Source: JBDUDR01 sp040002845
Lineage (GTDB): Bacteria; Actinomycetota; Actinomycetes; Propionibacteriales; Nocardioidaceae
Assembly (NCBI GenBank): GCA_040002845.1
Contig: JBDUDR010000023.1
Span: 1-25,434, forward strand
Direction: 5' to 3'
DNA length: 25,434 bases
In this document: piece after piece, positions 14,336 to 21,502 of the stretch
Position numbering within the stretch: the first letter of the stretch is position 1
Layout: each line of letters starts with the position of its first letter
Notes under the pieces: generated by a model
What the model was told of the DNA's origin: nothing
What the model saw: only the letters and a program-made list of their open reading frames with translations
The model's database searches: none
Program-made: the position numbers and the translations under genes

Positions 14336-14545
14336 TCAGCGACGGATGTGCCTCGCAGGCTCGGCGCTGGTGTGCGGCTGGCGGACAAGCACGGCGCCTG
14401 CGCACATCCCGGCCAGCCCTCCGGCGAGGACCCACATGCTGCGCCCTGCCCCGAACTGGGCAGCCCAGGTGCCGCTCATCAGTCCAGCGGCGGTCGCGAT
14501 CATCAGCACCAGCAGGCGATGCAGTTGGGGCAACGGACCAAGCAC
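14336..14545 (-). CDS. Small two-helix membrane protein of unknown function
   Basis: A 69-residue protein with two hydrophobic segments, about residues 11-30 (LLVLMIATAAGLMSGTWAA) and 37-55 (MWVLAGGLAGMCAGAVLV), separated by a short polar turn and followed by a charged tail. The GTG start is preceded by GGGAGAGAG at good spacing, which supports a real gene. It is convergent with dapB and divergent from the sigma-factor operon. No family is recognised. A topology with both ends on the same side of the membrane is likely. Confidence 0.6.
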   Translation of the reverse strand: MLGPLPQLHRLLVLMIATAAGLMSGTWAAQFGAGRSMWVLAGGLAGMCAGAVLVRQPHTSAEPARHIRR

Positions 14546-14678
14546 GGCTCTCTCCCATCTCGCGTCGAAACGGACATCTATCTGGTACGACGCACGAAGC
14601 CACCTGTGCGTTGCTGCTGCCCGCTGTGAGTTTCATAAGAGCGATACGAGGCCGGGCGCGGCGAGCGGACGTGGTTGA

Positions 14679-14711
14679 GGGCGCCTGGACCGGTCATCGG
14701 CCCAGGCGCCC
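14679..14711 (+). terminator. Strong hairpin in the sigma-operon leader
   Basis: GGGCGCCTGG (14679-14688) pairs perfectly with CCAGGCGCCC (14702-14711) around a 13-nt loop. No T-tract follows. It lies about 180 bases before the sigma-factor start in a 344-bp gap between divergent genes, so it could be an attenuator of a long leader or simply a structured DNA site. Confidence 0.45.
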
Positions 14712-14796
14712 CCACGCGTTGGCAGGTGCCGCTCAAGCACCCACGGTCGAACTCGTTCGACCCATCGACAGTGAGGAGGCTCACGGGCCACGATGG

Positions 14797-14820
14797 GATA
14801 CATACGATTCGGGATGTATC
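14797..14820. promoter_or_regulatory. Inverted repeat, candidate operator of the sigma/CHAT operon
   Basis: GATACAT (14797-14803) and ATGTATC (14814-14820) form a perfect 7-bp inverted repeat with a 10-bp spacer, about 70 bases before the sigma-factor start. It is an AT-rich island in GC-rich surroundings. The binding protein is unknown. Confidence 0.5.
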
Positions 14821-14889
14821 AAGAACGAGCAGCGTCTACTCCTCGGGGGCGTGGACCTATTGCAGGCAACGACCCCGTCAGGAGTTGCA

Positions 14890-15549
14890 TTGAGTCCTTC
14901 AGTTCCGCGACAGTCCGGCCGCGACCCGATCGATGATGCAGCCTCGGGATCCCACCTGACACCGGAACCCGACGACGGGGGCACGCGGCCTTGGTCGGTG
15001 GCGGCTCGGCACTTCACGCGCTGGCGGGCCGAGGAGGCCGGCGCGCTCGATGACCTCGTACTCGAGCTGACGCCGTTGTTGTGGCACATCGTACGTTCCT
15101 ACGGCCTTGATCGGCAGAGCTCAGAAGACGTGGTGCAGACGACCTGGCTCAGTTTGGTACGCAACGCGGACTCGGTGCGCGACCCGCAGGCGGTCCTCGG
15201 CTGGCTGACCACGACGGCGCGTCGGGAGGCCTGGCGCGTGTCCAAGGTCAGCCGGCGCCAGGTGCCGATGTCCACGGACACGCTGGCGGTGGCCCTCCCC
15301 GAGACGGATGGTCCCGAGCAGGAGGCTCTGCTCAATGATCGACAGAAAATGTTGTGGGCGATGGTTGCCGAACTCTCCGAACGCTGCCAGCGACTGCTGC
15401 GGGTGATCGCGTTCGAAGACCGCCCCGACTATGCGCGGCTGGCACTCGAGCTGGAGATGCCCGTTGGCAGCATCGGCCCTACCCGAGGACGCTGCCTGGC
15501 CAAGCTTCGCTCCCTGCTACCCGACCAAACCGACTGGAGTCTGCTGTGA
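14890..15549 (+). CDS. ECF-like sigma-70 family RNA polymerase sigma factor
   Basis: A 219-residue sigma factor with only regions 2 and 4. Region 2 covers about residues 53-120 (DDLVLELTPLLWHIVRSYGL, then SSEDVVQTTWLSLV and GWLTTTARREAWR). Region 4 covers about 155-210 and ends in the helix-turn-helix YARLALELEMPVGSIGPTRG. A Pro/Asp-rich tail of ~35 residues precedes region 2. TTG at 14890 is proposed as the start because AGGAG lies five bases upstream; the open frame continues upstream but through the palindrome and hairpin of the leader. It leads an operon with a beta-rich protein, a decayed subtilase and a TPR-CHAT protein. Targets are unknown, perhaps its own operon. Confidence 0.88.
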   Translation: MSPSVPRQSGRDPIDDAASGSHLTPEPDDGGTRPWSVAARHFTRWRAEEAGALDDLVLELTPLLWHIVRSYGLDRQSSEDVVQTTWLSLVRNADSVRDPQAVLGWLTTTARREAWRVSKVSRRQVPMSTDTLAVALPETDGPEQEALLNDRQKMLWAMVAELSERCQRLLRVIAFEDRPDYARLALELEMPVGSIGPTRGRCLAKLRSLLPDQTDWSLL

Positions 15550-16016
15550 ACCCCGACGACAGAACCCTGTTGGCCCGGTTGCGGAGCATGTGGGAGCGGC
15601 TGGACCCGCCGCGGGCCGGCCTGGCCGACAAGATGATCGCCGCGATCGAGTTGGACTCGCTGGATTTCGAGTACGAGCTGCTGGCGTTGACCCAGCCGGT
15701 GCAGCCGTTGGCTGGTGCCCGGGGCTCATCCGATGCCTCGACCATGACCTTCGGCGGGGATGAGGTGACCGTCATGGTGCATGTGACCCAACTCGGCGCC
15801 GGGCGGTTGAGGCTGGACGGCTGGGTGGCTCCGGCGACCACCGCCCGGCTGGAGATTCGCAACCGGGATGGCCGAGACGAGTCGTTCGTCGATGCATCGG
15901 GCAGGTTCTCCTTGCCCGACGTTCCATCGGGGATGACGCGTCTCGTCCTCCACCCGACCGACACCTCAGGCCACCACCTGAGCATGCCTTTCGCCACGCC
16001 CATCGTGGAGCTGTGA
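15546..16016 (+). CDS. Small protein with a C-terminal beta-sandwich-like domain, unknown function
   Basis: A 156-residue protein whose GTG overlaps the sigma-factor stop as GTGA, so the two are coupled. Residues 1-50 are helical and charged (LRSMWERLDPPRAGLADKM). Residues ~65-156 are rich in alternating beta pattern, with LRLDGWVAP, RLEIRNRDG and the FVDASGRFSLPDVPSG turn, like carboxypeptidase-regulatory or CnaB-type folds. No catalytic motif, signal peptide or membrane segment is visible. Because it is made in step with the sigma factor it might bind or restrain it, or act as an adaptor to the protease genes downstream. Both ideas are inference. Confidence 0.75.
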   Translation: MNPDDRTLLARLRSMWERLDPPRAGLADKMIAAIELDSLDFEYELLALTQPVQPLAGARGSSDASTMTFGGDEVTVMVHVTQLGAGRLRLDGWVAPATTARLEIRNRDGRDESFVDASGRFSLPDVPSGMTRLVLHPTDTSGHHLSMPFATPIVEL

Positions 16017-16412
16017 TGAGCGTTGAGAGCCCACAGTTTCGAGACCGTCGTCCACGGCCGATCGTTCGAGACTTCGATCCGCCGATGCCGGACGTCAGGC
16101 TGCTTGCGGGTTACAACGCTCGAGTGCTCGACCCGTCAACCGCCTCTGTGGTCAGCGGCCAGCCGGCCCCACGGTCCACCGTCTACAGGTCAAGATCGTT
16201 CCGCGCTCGATCCAGACGGATACTCGCAGGGGTTCGCGGTGTGGAGTGGTACGTCGTTCGCAGCACCGGTCATCGCAGGCGACGCTGCCGCAGCCTTGTT
16301 GGCCAACTCCGAGTCCGGTGACGCACCCCTCGGCGACTGTGCCCCGCACCGGGCTGTGCTCGGGCGGCTCAAGGCGTTGGCCTGCGTGGTTGAGCAGTGG
16401 GACCATCCCTGA
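16016..16412 (+). pseudogene. Subtilisin-family (S8) serine protease, internally deleted and frameshifted
   Basis: ATG at 16016 overlaps the preceding stop as ATGA and opens a natural-looking N-terminus (MSVESPQFRD ... LLAGYNARVLDP ... STVYR). That frame degenerates into Arg-rich sequence near 16190. From about 16195 another frame reads DPDGYSQGFAVWSGTSFAAP followed by VIAGDAAAALLAN, the C-terminal block of subtilases; the catalytic serine codon is 16254-16256. It runs to the stop at 16410-16412. The DTG and HGT blocks with the catalytic Asp and His are absent from every frame. The gene appears to have lost most of its middle, with the ends joined out of frame near 16185-16200. No active protease can be made. 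Confidence 0.8.
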
Positions 16413-16510
16413 CGCACGGTCGGGGCAACGGTTGGCGGGGGGCTGAGCACGGTGATGGTCGTGGCGTCTGCGCATCGACGGTCTGCCGCGCCCCGGGAGA
16501 TACTGACGAG

Positions 16511-19006
16511 ATGTTGTCAGCCGAGACGCTGTACGCACGCGCGATGGCTGACGTCGATCGGGGCCGCTTCGCGGCCGGCCGGCGTGCTCTCCGGCTGGCG
16601 CTGGCGCGAGCCGATGAACCGTTGTTGCGGGCTCGCGTACTCCTGAGTCTTGCCTACCAGGAGTCCGAGCGAGGACACGTCAACGACGGCATCCAGCTGA
16701 TAGACGAGGCTGCGAGCATCCCACACCTGCCCGATCACACGATGGGCGTACTTCGCGCAGGACGGGGCCTCATGCTCATGCGCACGGGCGACCAGGCCGG
16801 GGCGTTGTCGGAGTTCAATTCCGCCTTGCGGGTTCTCGATGACCGGGAACCCGCGGCTCTCGTCAAGACCCTGCTCAACCGTGGAAACGTCTTCCTGCAG
16901 GCACGGGAGCTTGCCGCGGCTCACGCAGACTTCCAACGCTGTGCCGACCTCGCGGCTGAGCACAGCCTGGACATCTTCGGCGCTCAGGCGCGGCACAACA
17001 TGGGCTACGTCGACATGCTGGCGGGCGAACTGCCTTCGGCGCTGCGTGAGATGGACGCTGTCCGGCGGTCGCTCAGCGACCTGTCGCCGGTCTTCGTTGC
17101 GGTCTGTGACGCGGATCGAGCCGAGGTGATGACACGAGCCGGCCTGTTCAGCCAGGCGGACGACTCGCTGGCGACGGCAGCGGCGGCCTTCGGATCGAGG
17201 CGACTTCGCCAGAGCCAGGCAGAAGCCGAGCTGGCGCGTGCTCAGTTAGCCCTCGCCTCGCAGAGGCTCGGCCAAGCCATCGGGCTGGCCCGCCGGGCCC
17301 GGGCGCGGTTTGCCCAACGCGGCGCTGAGACGTGGGTCCTGCAGTGTGACCTGGTGACCCTCGCCGCGCGGGTACGGCTCGATCGTCAGCTGAGGTCGGC
17401 GGTGGTCGAGGGGACTGCTTTGGCCGTTGATCTGCGGGAGCGGGGGCTGGCCGACGATGCGCTCACGGCATCTCTATGGGTGGTCAGTGCTCTCACGCGA
17501 CAGGGCGAGCTGGGCCGGGCCCGTTCGCTGCTGGTTCGCTGCCGCCTCAGCGCACGGTCGCCGATCACCACCCGGCTGCTAGCCCATAGCGTGCGCAGCG
17601 AGCTCGCGCTCGCCGGCCGCGGTCGTCGTGCCGCTGGCGCTGCCGTCCGGCGCGGTCTCGCAGAGCTGCACTCGTGGCAGTCTTCCTTCGGGAGCCTTGA
17701 CCTGCAGACCGGAGTGGTGGCCCACGGGCGCGATCTTGCCAGGCAGGGGCTGCGGCTCGCCGTCGCTGACGGTCGTCCGACGGCGGTCTTCGACTGGAGC
17801 GAGCGGGCCCGTGCCTTCGCCTCCCGCGTAGCGCCGGTACGCCCGCCGGCCGACCCGGCCGCCGAGGTGGCCCTGGCGGAGCTGCGTCAGCTCCGGATCG
17901 AGATCCGCGAAGGTGAGCTCTCGGGCATTGCGGACGCCGCGATGAGGCGTAGATCTGAGGAGCTCGAGGAGCAGATCCGGAGTCGGGCCCTTTACCCACC
18001 GGGTCCGGGCGTGGTCGCTGAACCCCTGCGGCTGGGGGACGTCCAGGCCGAGCTCGCGGCCGACGGCGGAGCACTGATCAGCTACCTGAGCGTTGACGGC
18101 ACTGTGCACGCGCTGGTCGCCCGTGCCGTCGAGGCCGCCTTCGTTCCGGTGTGCCCGCTCGCCGATGTCGAGTCGTTGAGTGGGGGGCTGCGTTCCGATC
18201 TCGATGTGGCCGCCACGACCCTTCCGGCCGGGCTGCGGGCCGTCGTCAACACCAGCCTGCACAACGTTCTCGCGGGTCTGGCCAAGCTGCTCTGGGACCC
18301 GGTCTCGATCCGCGCGGGCCTCGACGGTCCGGTGTTGCTCGTACCCTCGGGAACGCTTGCGGGGGTGCCCTGGTCGCTGCTTCCGGGCCTGGCCGGCAGA
18401 CCGCTGACGGTGGCCGCGACTGCCTCAGCGTGGGCAGCGACCCGCACCGGCCGCGAGCGCATCCAGCGGGTCGGTCTGGTCGCTGGTCCGGAGGTGAGTC
18501 GGGCCGAGGAGGAGGTCAAGCGAGCCGCCGCCCACTGGGCGGACGCCACCTGTCTGGCTGGTCATGACGCCGTGGCCGGGTCGGTGGCCGATCTGGCCTG
18601 CCAGGTGGACCTGCTTCACGTCGCGGCCCACGGCGAGCACTCCGCGGAGAGCCCGCTGTTCTCGGCCCTCGAGCTGCATGACGGTCCCTGGTCCGGCTAC
18701 GACATAGCCCGGGTGGACCGGGTGCCCGGGCACGTCGTGCTGTCAGCGTGTGAGCTGGGCCGGTCATCGGTGCGCTGGGGAGCGGAGACCATCGGTATGA
18801 CGGCCGCGTGGTTGCATGCTGGGGCCAGCAGCGTGACCGCGTCACCCACCCGGGTAAACGACGATGTCGCATGTGAGGTGTTGTCGGAGTTCCACCGCGA
18901 GCTTTCTCGGGGCCGTAGTCCGGCGTTCGCGTTGGCAGGCGCGACCTCGGTTGTCCCTGACGACGGCCCTCCCGCGCCGTTCATGTGCTTCGGCGCCGGC
19001 TGGTAG
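16511..19006 (+). CDS. TPR-CHAT domain protein, caspase-like cysteine protease
   Basis: An 831-residue protein. About the first 330 residues are helical repeats of TPR type (for example ALLRARVLLSLAY-like pairs and LLNRGNVFLQARELAAAHAD), followed by further helices. The C-terminal ~270 residues form a CHAT domain: VPSGTLAGVPWSLLP, then HVAAHGEH with His707, and VLSACELGRS with Cys747, the expected His/Cys catalytic pair. A conserved GASSVTASPTRVND tail follows. CHAT proteases are related to caspases and separase and are often effectors in bacterial conflict systems. ATG at 16511 fits homologue starts; GGGAG is 11 bases upstream. Last gene of the sigma-led operon. The protein looks fully intact while the neighbouring subtilase is broken. 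Confidence 0.9.
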   Translation: MLSAETLYARAMADVDRGRFAAGRRALRLALARADEPLLRARVLLSLAYQESERGHVNDGIQLIDEAASIPHLPDHTMGVLRAGRGLMLMRTGDQAGALSEFNSALRVLDDREPAALVKTLLNRGNVFLQARELAAAHADFQRCADLAAEHSLDIFGAQARHNMGYVDMLAGELPSALREMDAVRRSLSDLSPVFVAVCDADRAEVMTRAGLFSQADDSLATAAAAFGSRRLRQSQAEAELARAQLALASQRLGQAIGLARRARARFAQRGAETWVLQCDLVTLAARVRLDRQLRSAVVEGTALAVDLRERGLADDALTASLWVVSALTRQGELGRARSLLVRCRLSARSPITTRLLAHSVRSELALAGRGRRAAGAAVRRGLAELHSWQSSFGSLDLQTGVVAHGRDLARQGLRLAVADGRPTAVFDWSERARAFASRVAPVRPPADPAAEVALAELRQLRIEIREGELSGIADAAMRRRSEELEEQIRSRALYPPGPGVVAEPLRLGDVQAELAADGGALISYLSVDGTVHALVARAVEAAFVPVCPLADVESLSGGLRSDLDVAATTLPAGLRAVVNTSLHNVLAGLAKLLWDPVSIRAGLDGPVLLVPSGTLAGVPWSLLPGLAGRPLTVAATASAWAATRTGRERIQRVGLVAGPEVSRAEEEVKRAAAHWADATCLAGHDAVAGSVADLACQVDLLHVAAHGEHSAESPLFSALELHDGPWSGYDIARVDRVPGHVVLSACELGRSSVRWGAETIGMTAAWLHAGASSVTASPTRVNDDVACEVLSEFHRELSRGRSPAFALAGATSVVPDDGPPAPFMCFGAGW

Positions 19007-19024
19007 CCAGCCCTCTTCTCCACA

Positions 19025-19083
19025 TCGACAGGCTATGTTTTGCTGTTTCTCGCGAGATGGAACAGCAATTGTTAGCCTGTCGA
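19025..19083. terminator. 59-nt two-part hairpin after the CHAT gene
   Basis: TCGACAGGCTA (19025-19035) pairs perfectly with TAGCCTGTCGA (19073-19083). Inside, after a 4x4 internal loop, TTGCTGTT (19040-19047) pairs with AACAGCAA (19061-19068). The apical loop contains the palindrome TCTCGCGAGA. It begins 18 bases after the CHAT stop and ends 62 bases before the next start. Terminator is the simplest reading, but there is no T-tract and the structure is larger than usual. Confidence 0.55.
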
Positions 19084-19145
19084 CGCCATCCCCGGTGGCT
19101 CCGTCGAGGGGGCTAGCAGCGGCGACCGAGAGAACACTGGCGGGC

Positions 19146-19643
19146 ATGGAACCGATCACGGTGCGCCGCCTGGGCCCGGAAGACTGGCGAGTCTGGCGCG
19201 ACGTACGCCTGGCGGCGCTCGAGGAGGCGCCCAACGCGTTCGCGTCCACACTGGCCAGAGAGCTGGCCTTCGGGGAGGAGATCTGGCGTGGTCGGATGAG
19301 CGGACCCGGCGTGCACGTCATGTCCTTCGCTAGCCAGCAGCCGACGGGGATAGCCGCCACCTTCGTCCCGGACCCGTCTCCGGCACCCGAGCTGGTCAGC
19401 ATGTGGGTGAGGCCCGAGTGGCGGAGCCGCAAGGTGGGCATGGCTCTCGTGCGTGAGGTGCTGGCCTGGGCCTGCGAGAACGGGCACGGCGAGGTTCGAC
19501 TGTGGGTTATGGAGGGCAACACAGCGGCCGTGCGGCTCTACGAGAACACCGGGTTCGTCCCCACCGGGCAGTCCCAACCTAACCCGACCGATCCGCAGAC
19601 AACCGAGGTCCGGATGGCCCGCCGGCTGATCGTGGCCGGTTAG
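19146..19643 (+). CDS. GNAT-family N-acetyltransferase
   Basis: A 165-residue GNAT protein that would transfer an acetyl group from acetyl-CoA to an amine. The start MEPITVRRLGPEDW and LRLAALEEAPNAFAST-type second block are typical of the branch. Motif A is VRPEWRSRKVGMALVREVL, containing the acetyl-CoA-binding Arg-x-x-x-Gly pattern, and motif B is NTAAVRLYENTGF. The ATG at 19146 matches the family start, although the ribosome binding site is weak. It is convergent with a second GNAT gene, with 12 bases between stops. The substrate is unknown. Confidence 0.88.
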   Translation: MEPITVRRLGPEDWRVWRDVRLAALEEAPNAFASTLARELAFGEEIWRGRMSGPGVHVMSFASQQPTGIAATFVPDPSPAPELVSMWVRPEWRSRKVGMALVREVLAWACENGHGEVRLWVMEGNTAAVRLYENTGFVPTGQSQPNPTDPQTTEVRMARRLIVAG

Positions 19644-19655
19644 CTCCACGGTTGG

Positions 19656-20222
19656 TCAGTTGTCGGCGGTGACGTCTGTGTGCAAGCGGATCTGCTTGAC
19701 CAGGACGGTGCCGTCACCGTCGAGATCCAGCTCGCGGTGAGCGCCGTCGGTCGACCAACCTGCCTCGACCAGGAACCTGCGCGCCGAGTCGTCCGTGGCA
19801 TTGAGCCAGACCGTGCCTCGCGAGAACCGGTCCTGGCGCATGGTGTCGACACAGGCCTGCAGGAGCCGTGATCCGTGGCCGTTCGAGACGGCGTCGGGGT
19901 CGATGACGAACTCGGATATCTCCGCGTCGGAAGCTGGATCGCTGTCGGGGTCATCGGACACCGCCGTCACCGCGAAACCCTTGACGTTGTTCCGGTCGAG
20001 TGCCACCAGGACGCGCTGCCGGGCGTCCGTGGTTCTGGACAGCGACGTCTGCCACTGCTCGGCGAACAGCCTTGGGTCAAGGCTCGCGAGCGTGTCGGGT
20101 GGCAGTACGTCCGCGTAGCGCAAGCGCCAGGCGCGTACCTGGACGTCGGCCATGGCGGCGGCGTCGTCCGGCCACGCCACCCGAACGCTCACGTCTGCGG
20201 TCGGTCGGCTCACCTGCGCCAT
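19656..20222 (-). CDS. GNAT-family N-acetyltransferase
   Basis: A 188-residue GNAT. The N-terminus (VRVAWPDDAAAMADVQVRAWRLRYADVLPP) is the usual first block, and FVIDPDAVSNGHGSRLLQACVD is motif A with an NGHGSRL acetyl-CoA loop. DDSARRFLVEAGWSTDG corresponds to motif B. It starts eight bases after the stop of the CGNR regulator gene, on the same strand, so the two probably share a transcript. It is not closely similar to its convergent GNAT neighbour. Substrate unknown. Confidence 0.87.
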   Translation of the reverse strand: MAQVSRPTADVSVRVAWPDDAAAMADVQVRAWRLRYADVLPPDTLASLDPRLFAEQWQTSLSRTTDARQRVLVALDRNNVKGFAVTAVSDDPDSDPASDAEISEFVIDPDAVSNGHGSRLLQACVDTMRQDRFSRGTVWLNATDDSARRFLVEAGWSTDGAHRELDLDGDGTVLVKQIRLHTDVTADN

Positions 20223-20230
20223 CCTGACAC

Positions 20231-20782
20231 CTAGCCGACCTCAGTCACCGCGCGCCGCCGAGCGCGGTAGTTCCGCGTCTTCTCGCGGTTGCCGCACACC
20301 CCCATCGCGCACCAGGTCTTCGACCGGTTCTTCGACGCGTCGAAGTACGCCCACTGGCAGTCGTCGGCGCGACAGATCTTCAGCCGCTGCCACGTCTGGT
20401 CGGCCACGGCCTCTGCGACTGCGACGAGCACCTGGCCCAGGGCCGCTTGACCGGCGGTCCCCTCGGGCACCAGCCGAGGCACGTCGCCGGTGAACGAGAG
20501 CCGCAACGGAATCTGCGCCGTTGCCTGGTCGAGCTGTTTTGAGCCTGCCCCGGACCCATCGCCGTTGGCGGTCATCCGCTCTCGCAGGCCGGTGCGAAGT
20601 CGTACCGCCAGCTGCAGGTCGGCGTCGGTCGCGGGCGTACGACGGCCGAGGAGACCTTGGTCACGCAGCCATCCCGTCAGCCCACTGACGTCTGACAACA
20701 GGTCAGAGCCCTCAGACACGTCGACCGTGTTCGCGAACTCTCGCAGCAGGGTCACGTGCTCCGGTGGGTCGTTCGTGGCCAT
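20231..20782 (-). CDS. CGNR zinc-finger (ABATE-type) transcriptional regulator
   Basis: A 183-residue protein. The C-terminal CGNR zinc finger is clear: Cys137, Cys142, Cys158 and Cys163, the last within CGNREK, followed by a basic tail (YRARRRA) suited to DNA contact. The N-terminal ~120 residues form the ABATE-like domain (LLREFANTVDV start) thought to sense a ligand or stress. The ATG at 20782 is preferred over upstream in-frame starts because AAGGAGG lies five bases before it. It is divergent from the small-protein/VOC pair, and repeated half-sites lie between them, so it probably controls both directions. Confidence 0.9.
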   Translation of the reverse strand: MATNDPPEHVTLLREFANTVDVSEGSDLLSDVSGLTGWLRDQGLLGRRTPATDADLQLAVRLRTGLRERMTANGDGSGAGSKQLDQATAQIPLRLSFTGDVPRLVPEGTAGQAALGQVLVAVAEAVADQTWQRLKICRADDCQWAYFDASKNRSKTWCAMGVCGNREKTRNYRARRRAVTEVG

Positions 20783-20800
20783 CGTGGCCTCCTTCATATA

Positions 20801-20866
20801 GACACCAGCATAACGCTTAAGGAGGTTGCTTTTCATCCGACACCAGTGTAACGTGTTTACTGGTGT
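20801..20866. promoter_or_regulatory. Operator cluster between CGNR regulator and VOC genes
   Basis: GACACCAGCATAACG (20801-20815) and GACACCAGTGTAACG (20839-20853) are direct repeats, 13 of 15 identical, 38 bp apart. ACACCAGT (20840-20847) also forms a perfect 8-bp inverted repeat with ACTGGTGT (20859-20866) across an 11-bp spacer. Three ACACCAG half-sites thus cover the space between the divergent starts. The CGNR protein is the obvious candidate binder. Confidence 0.6.
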
Positions 20867-20886
20867 TCAAAGAGAGGAAGGGCAAG

Positions 20887-21072
20887 ATGTTGTACTACGT
20901 CATGGAGACCCTGGCACGTCAGCGGCAGGAGGAGCTCGCCGCCGTCTCAGCCAGGCCCATCGGGCTCGCGCCCAGGTCGAGGCGCACCGTCCGGGCAGTT
21001 CGGTCACGGGCAACCAGCGCTCAGTCCGTGTCTTGTCAGCGGGCGGCTGCGGTGACGAGCGGCACGTCATGA
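20887..21072 (+). CDS. Small basic protein of unknown function, coupled to a VOC protein
   Basis: A 61-residue, Arg-rich protein that starts at ATG 20887 with GAGAGGAAGG upstream. The first part (MLYYVMETLARQRQEELAA) is helical and resembles the start of short basic proteins seen in many actinobacteria; the rest is low-complexity Arg/Ser. Its TGA overlaps the ATG of the VOC gene as ATGA, so it could act as a leader peptide that couples translation. No membrane segment or metal motif is visible. Confidence 0.6.
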   Translation: MLYYVMETLARQRQEELAAVSARPIGLAPRSRRTVRAVRSRATSAQSVSCQRAAAVTSGTS

Positions 21073-21437
21073 CCACGCGCACCGACGTGACCATCAGGCC
21101 CACGGCGGTCGTGGTCGATGTCACCGACCTGGACCGAGAGATCGGGTTCTGGACCGCATTGCTGGCAATGGGCGTCAGTAACCGGAGTGAGGACTGGGCA
21201 GATCTCGAGCCGCTGGGCGGCTCGGGTCCAGTGTTGGCTCTTCAGCTGGTGCCCGAGACCAAGCGGAACAAGAACCGCCTGCACTTCGACCTCGAGGTCG
21301 ACGACTTCGCGACGGCCACCAGGCGTGCTGCCGAGCTCGGAGGTCAGCCGGTGAGCGCCGTACACACGCTGAGCCAGCCGTGGCAGGTTTGGGCGGACCC
21401 GGAGGGCAACGAGTTCTGCCTGATCACCGCGGACTGA
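21069..21437 (+). CDS. VOC-superfamily (glyoxalase-like) protein
   Basis: A 122-residue single VOC module pair. The first half begins with AVVVDVTDLDREIGFWTALLAMG and the second has LHFDLEVDDFATATRRAAELGG and ends WADPEGNEFCLI, the standard C-terminal signature of glyoxalase/bleomycin-resistance-like proteins. Members bind a metal through His/Glu residues and catalyse isomerisation, dioxygenation or simply bind drugs. LHFD and the glutamate in GNEF are candidate ligands. It probably responds to the divergent CGNR regulator. Substrate unknown. Confidence 0.88.
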   Translation: MTTRTDVTIRPTAVVVDVTDLDREIGFWTALLAMGVSNRSEDWADLEPLGGSGPVLALQLVPETKRNKNRLHFDLEVDDFATATRRAAELGGQPVSAVHTLSQPWQVWADPEGNEFCLITAD

Positions 21438-21447
21438 GCCAACGGAC

Positions 21448-21488
21448 CAGCCGGAGCGTGGTGACCCAGCGCGGCCGCGCTCCGGCTG
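21448..21488 (+). terminator. Terminator hairpin after the VOC gene
   Basis: CAGCCGGAGCG (21448-21458) pairs perfectly with CGCTCCGGCTG (21478-21488), an 11-bp GC-rich stem with a 19-nt loop, starting 10 bases after the VOC stop. There is no T-tract. Confidence 0.6.
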
Positions 21489-21502
21489 TGCACGCGCTGA
21501 AT

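Noticed and set aside
14611..14889. 93-residue N-terminal extension of the sigma factor
   Set aside because: It would run through the hairpin and inverted repeat, lacks sigma-like sequence, and a Shine-Dalgarno site precedes the TTG at 14890.
19025..19083. Possible tRNA or insertion-sequence ends
   Set aside because: No cloverleaf or conserved T-loop, no transposase, and no target-site duplication around the arms.
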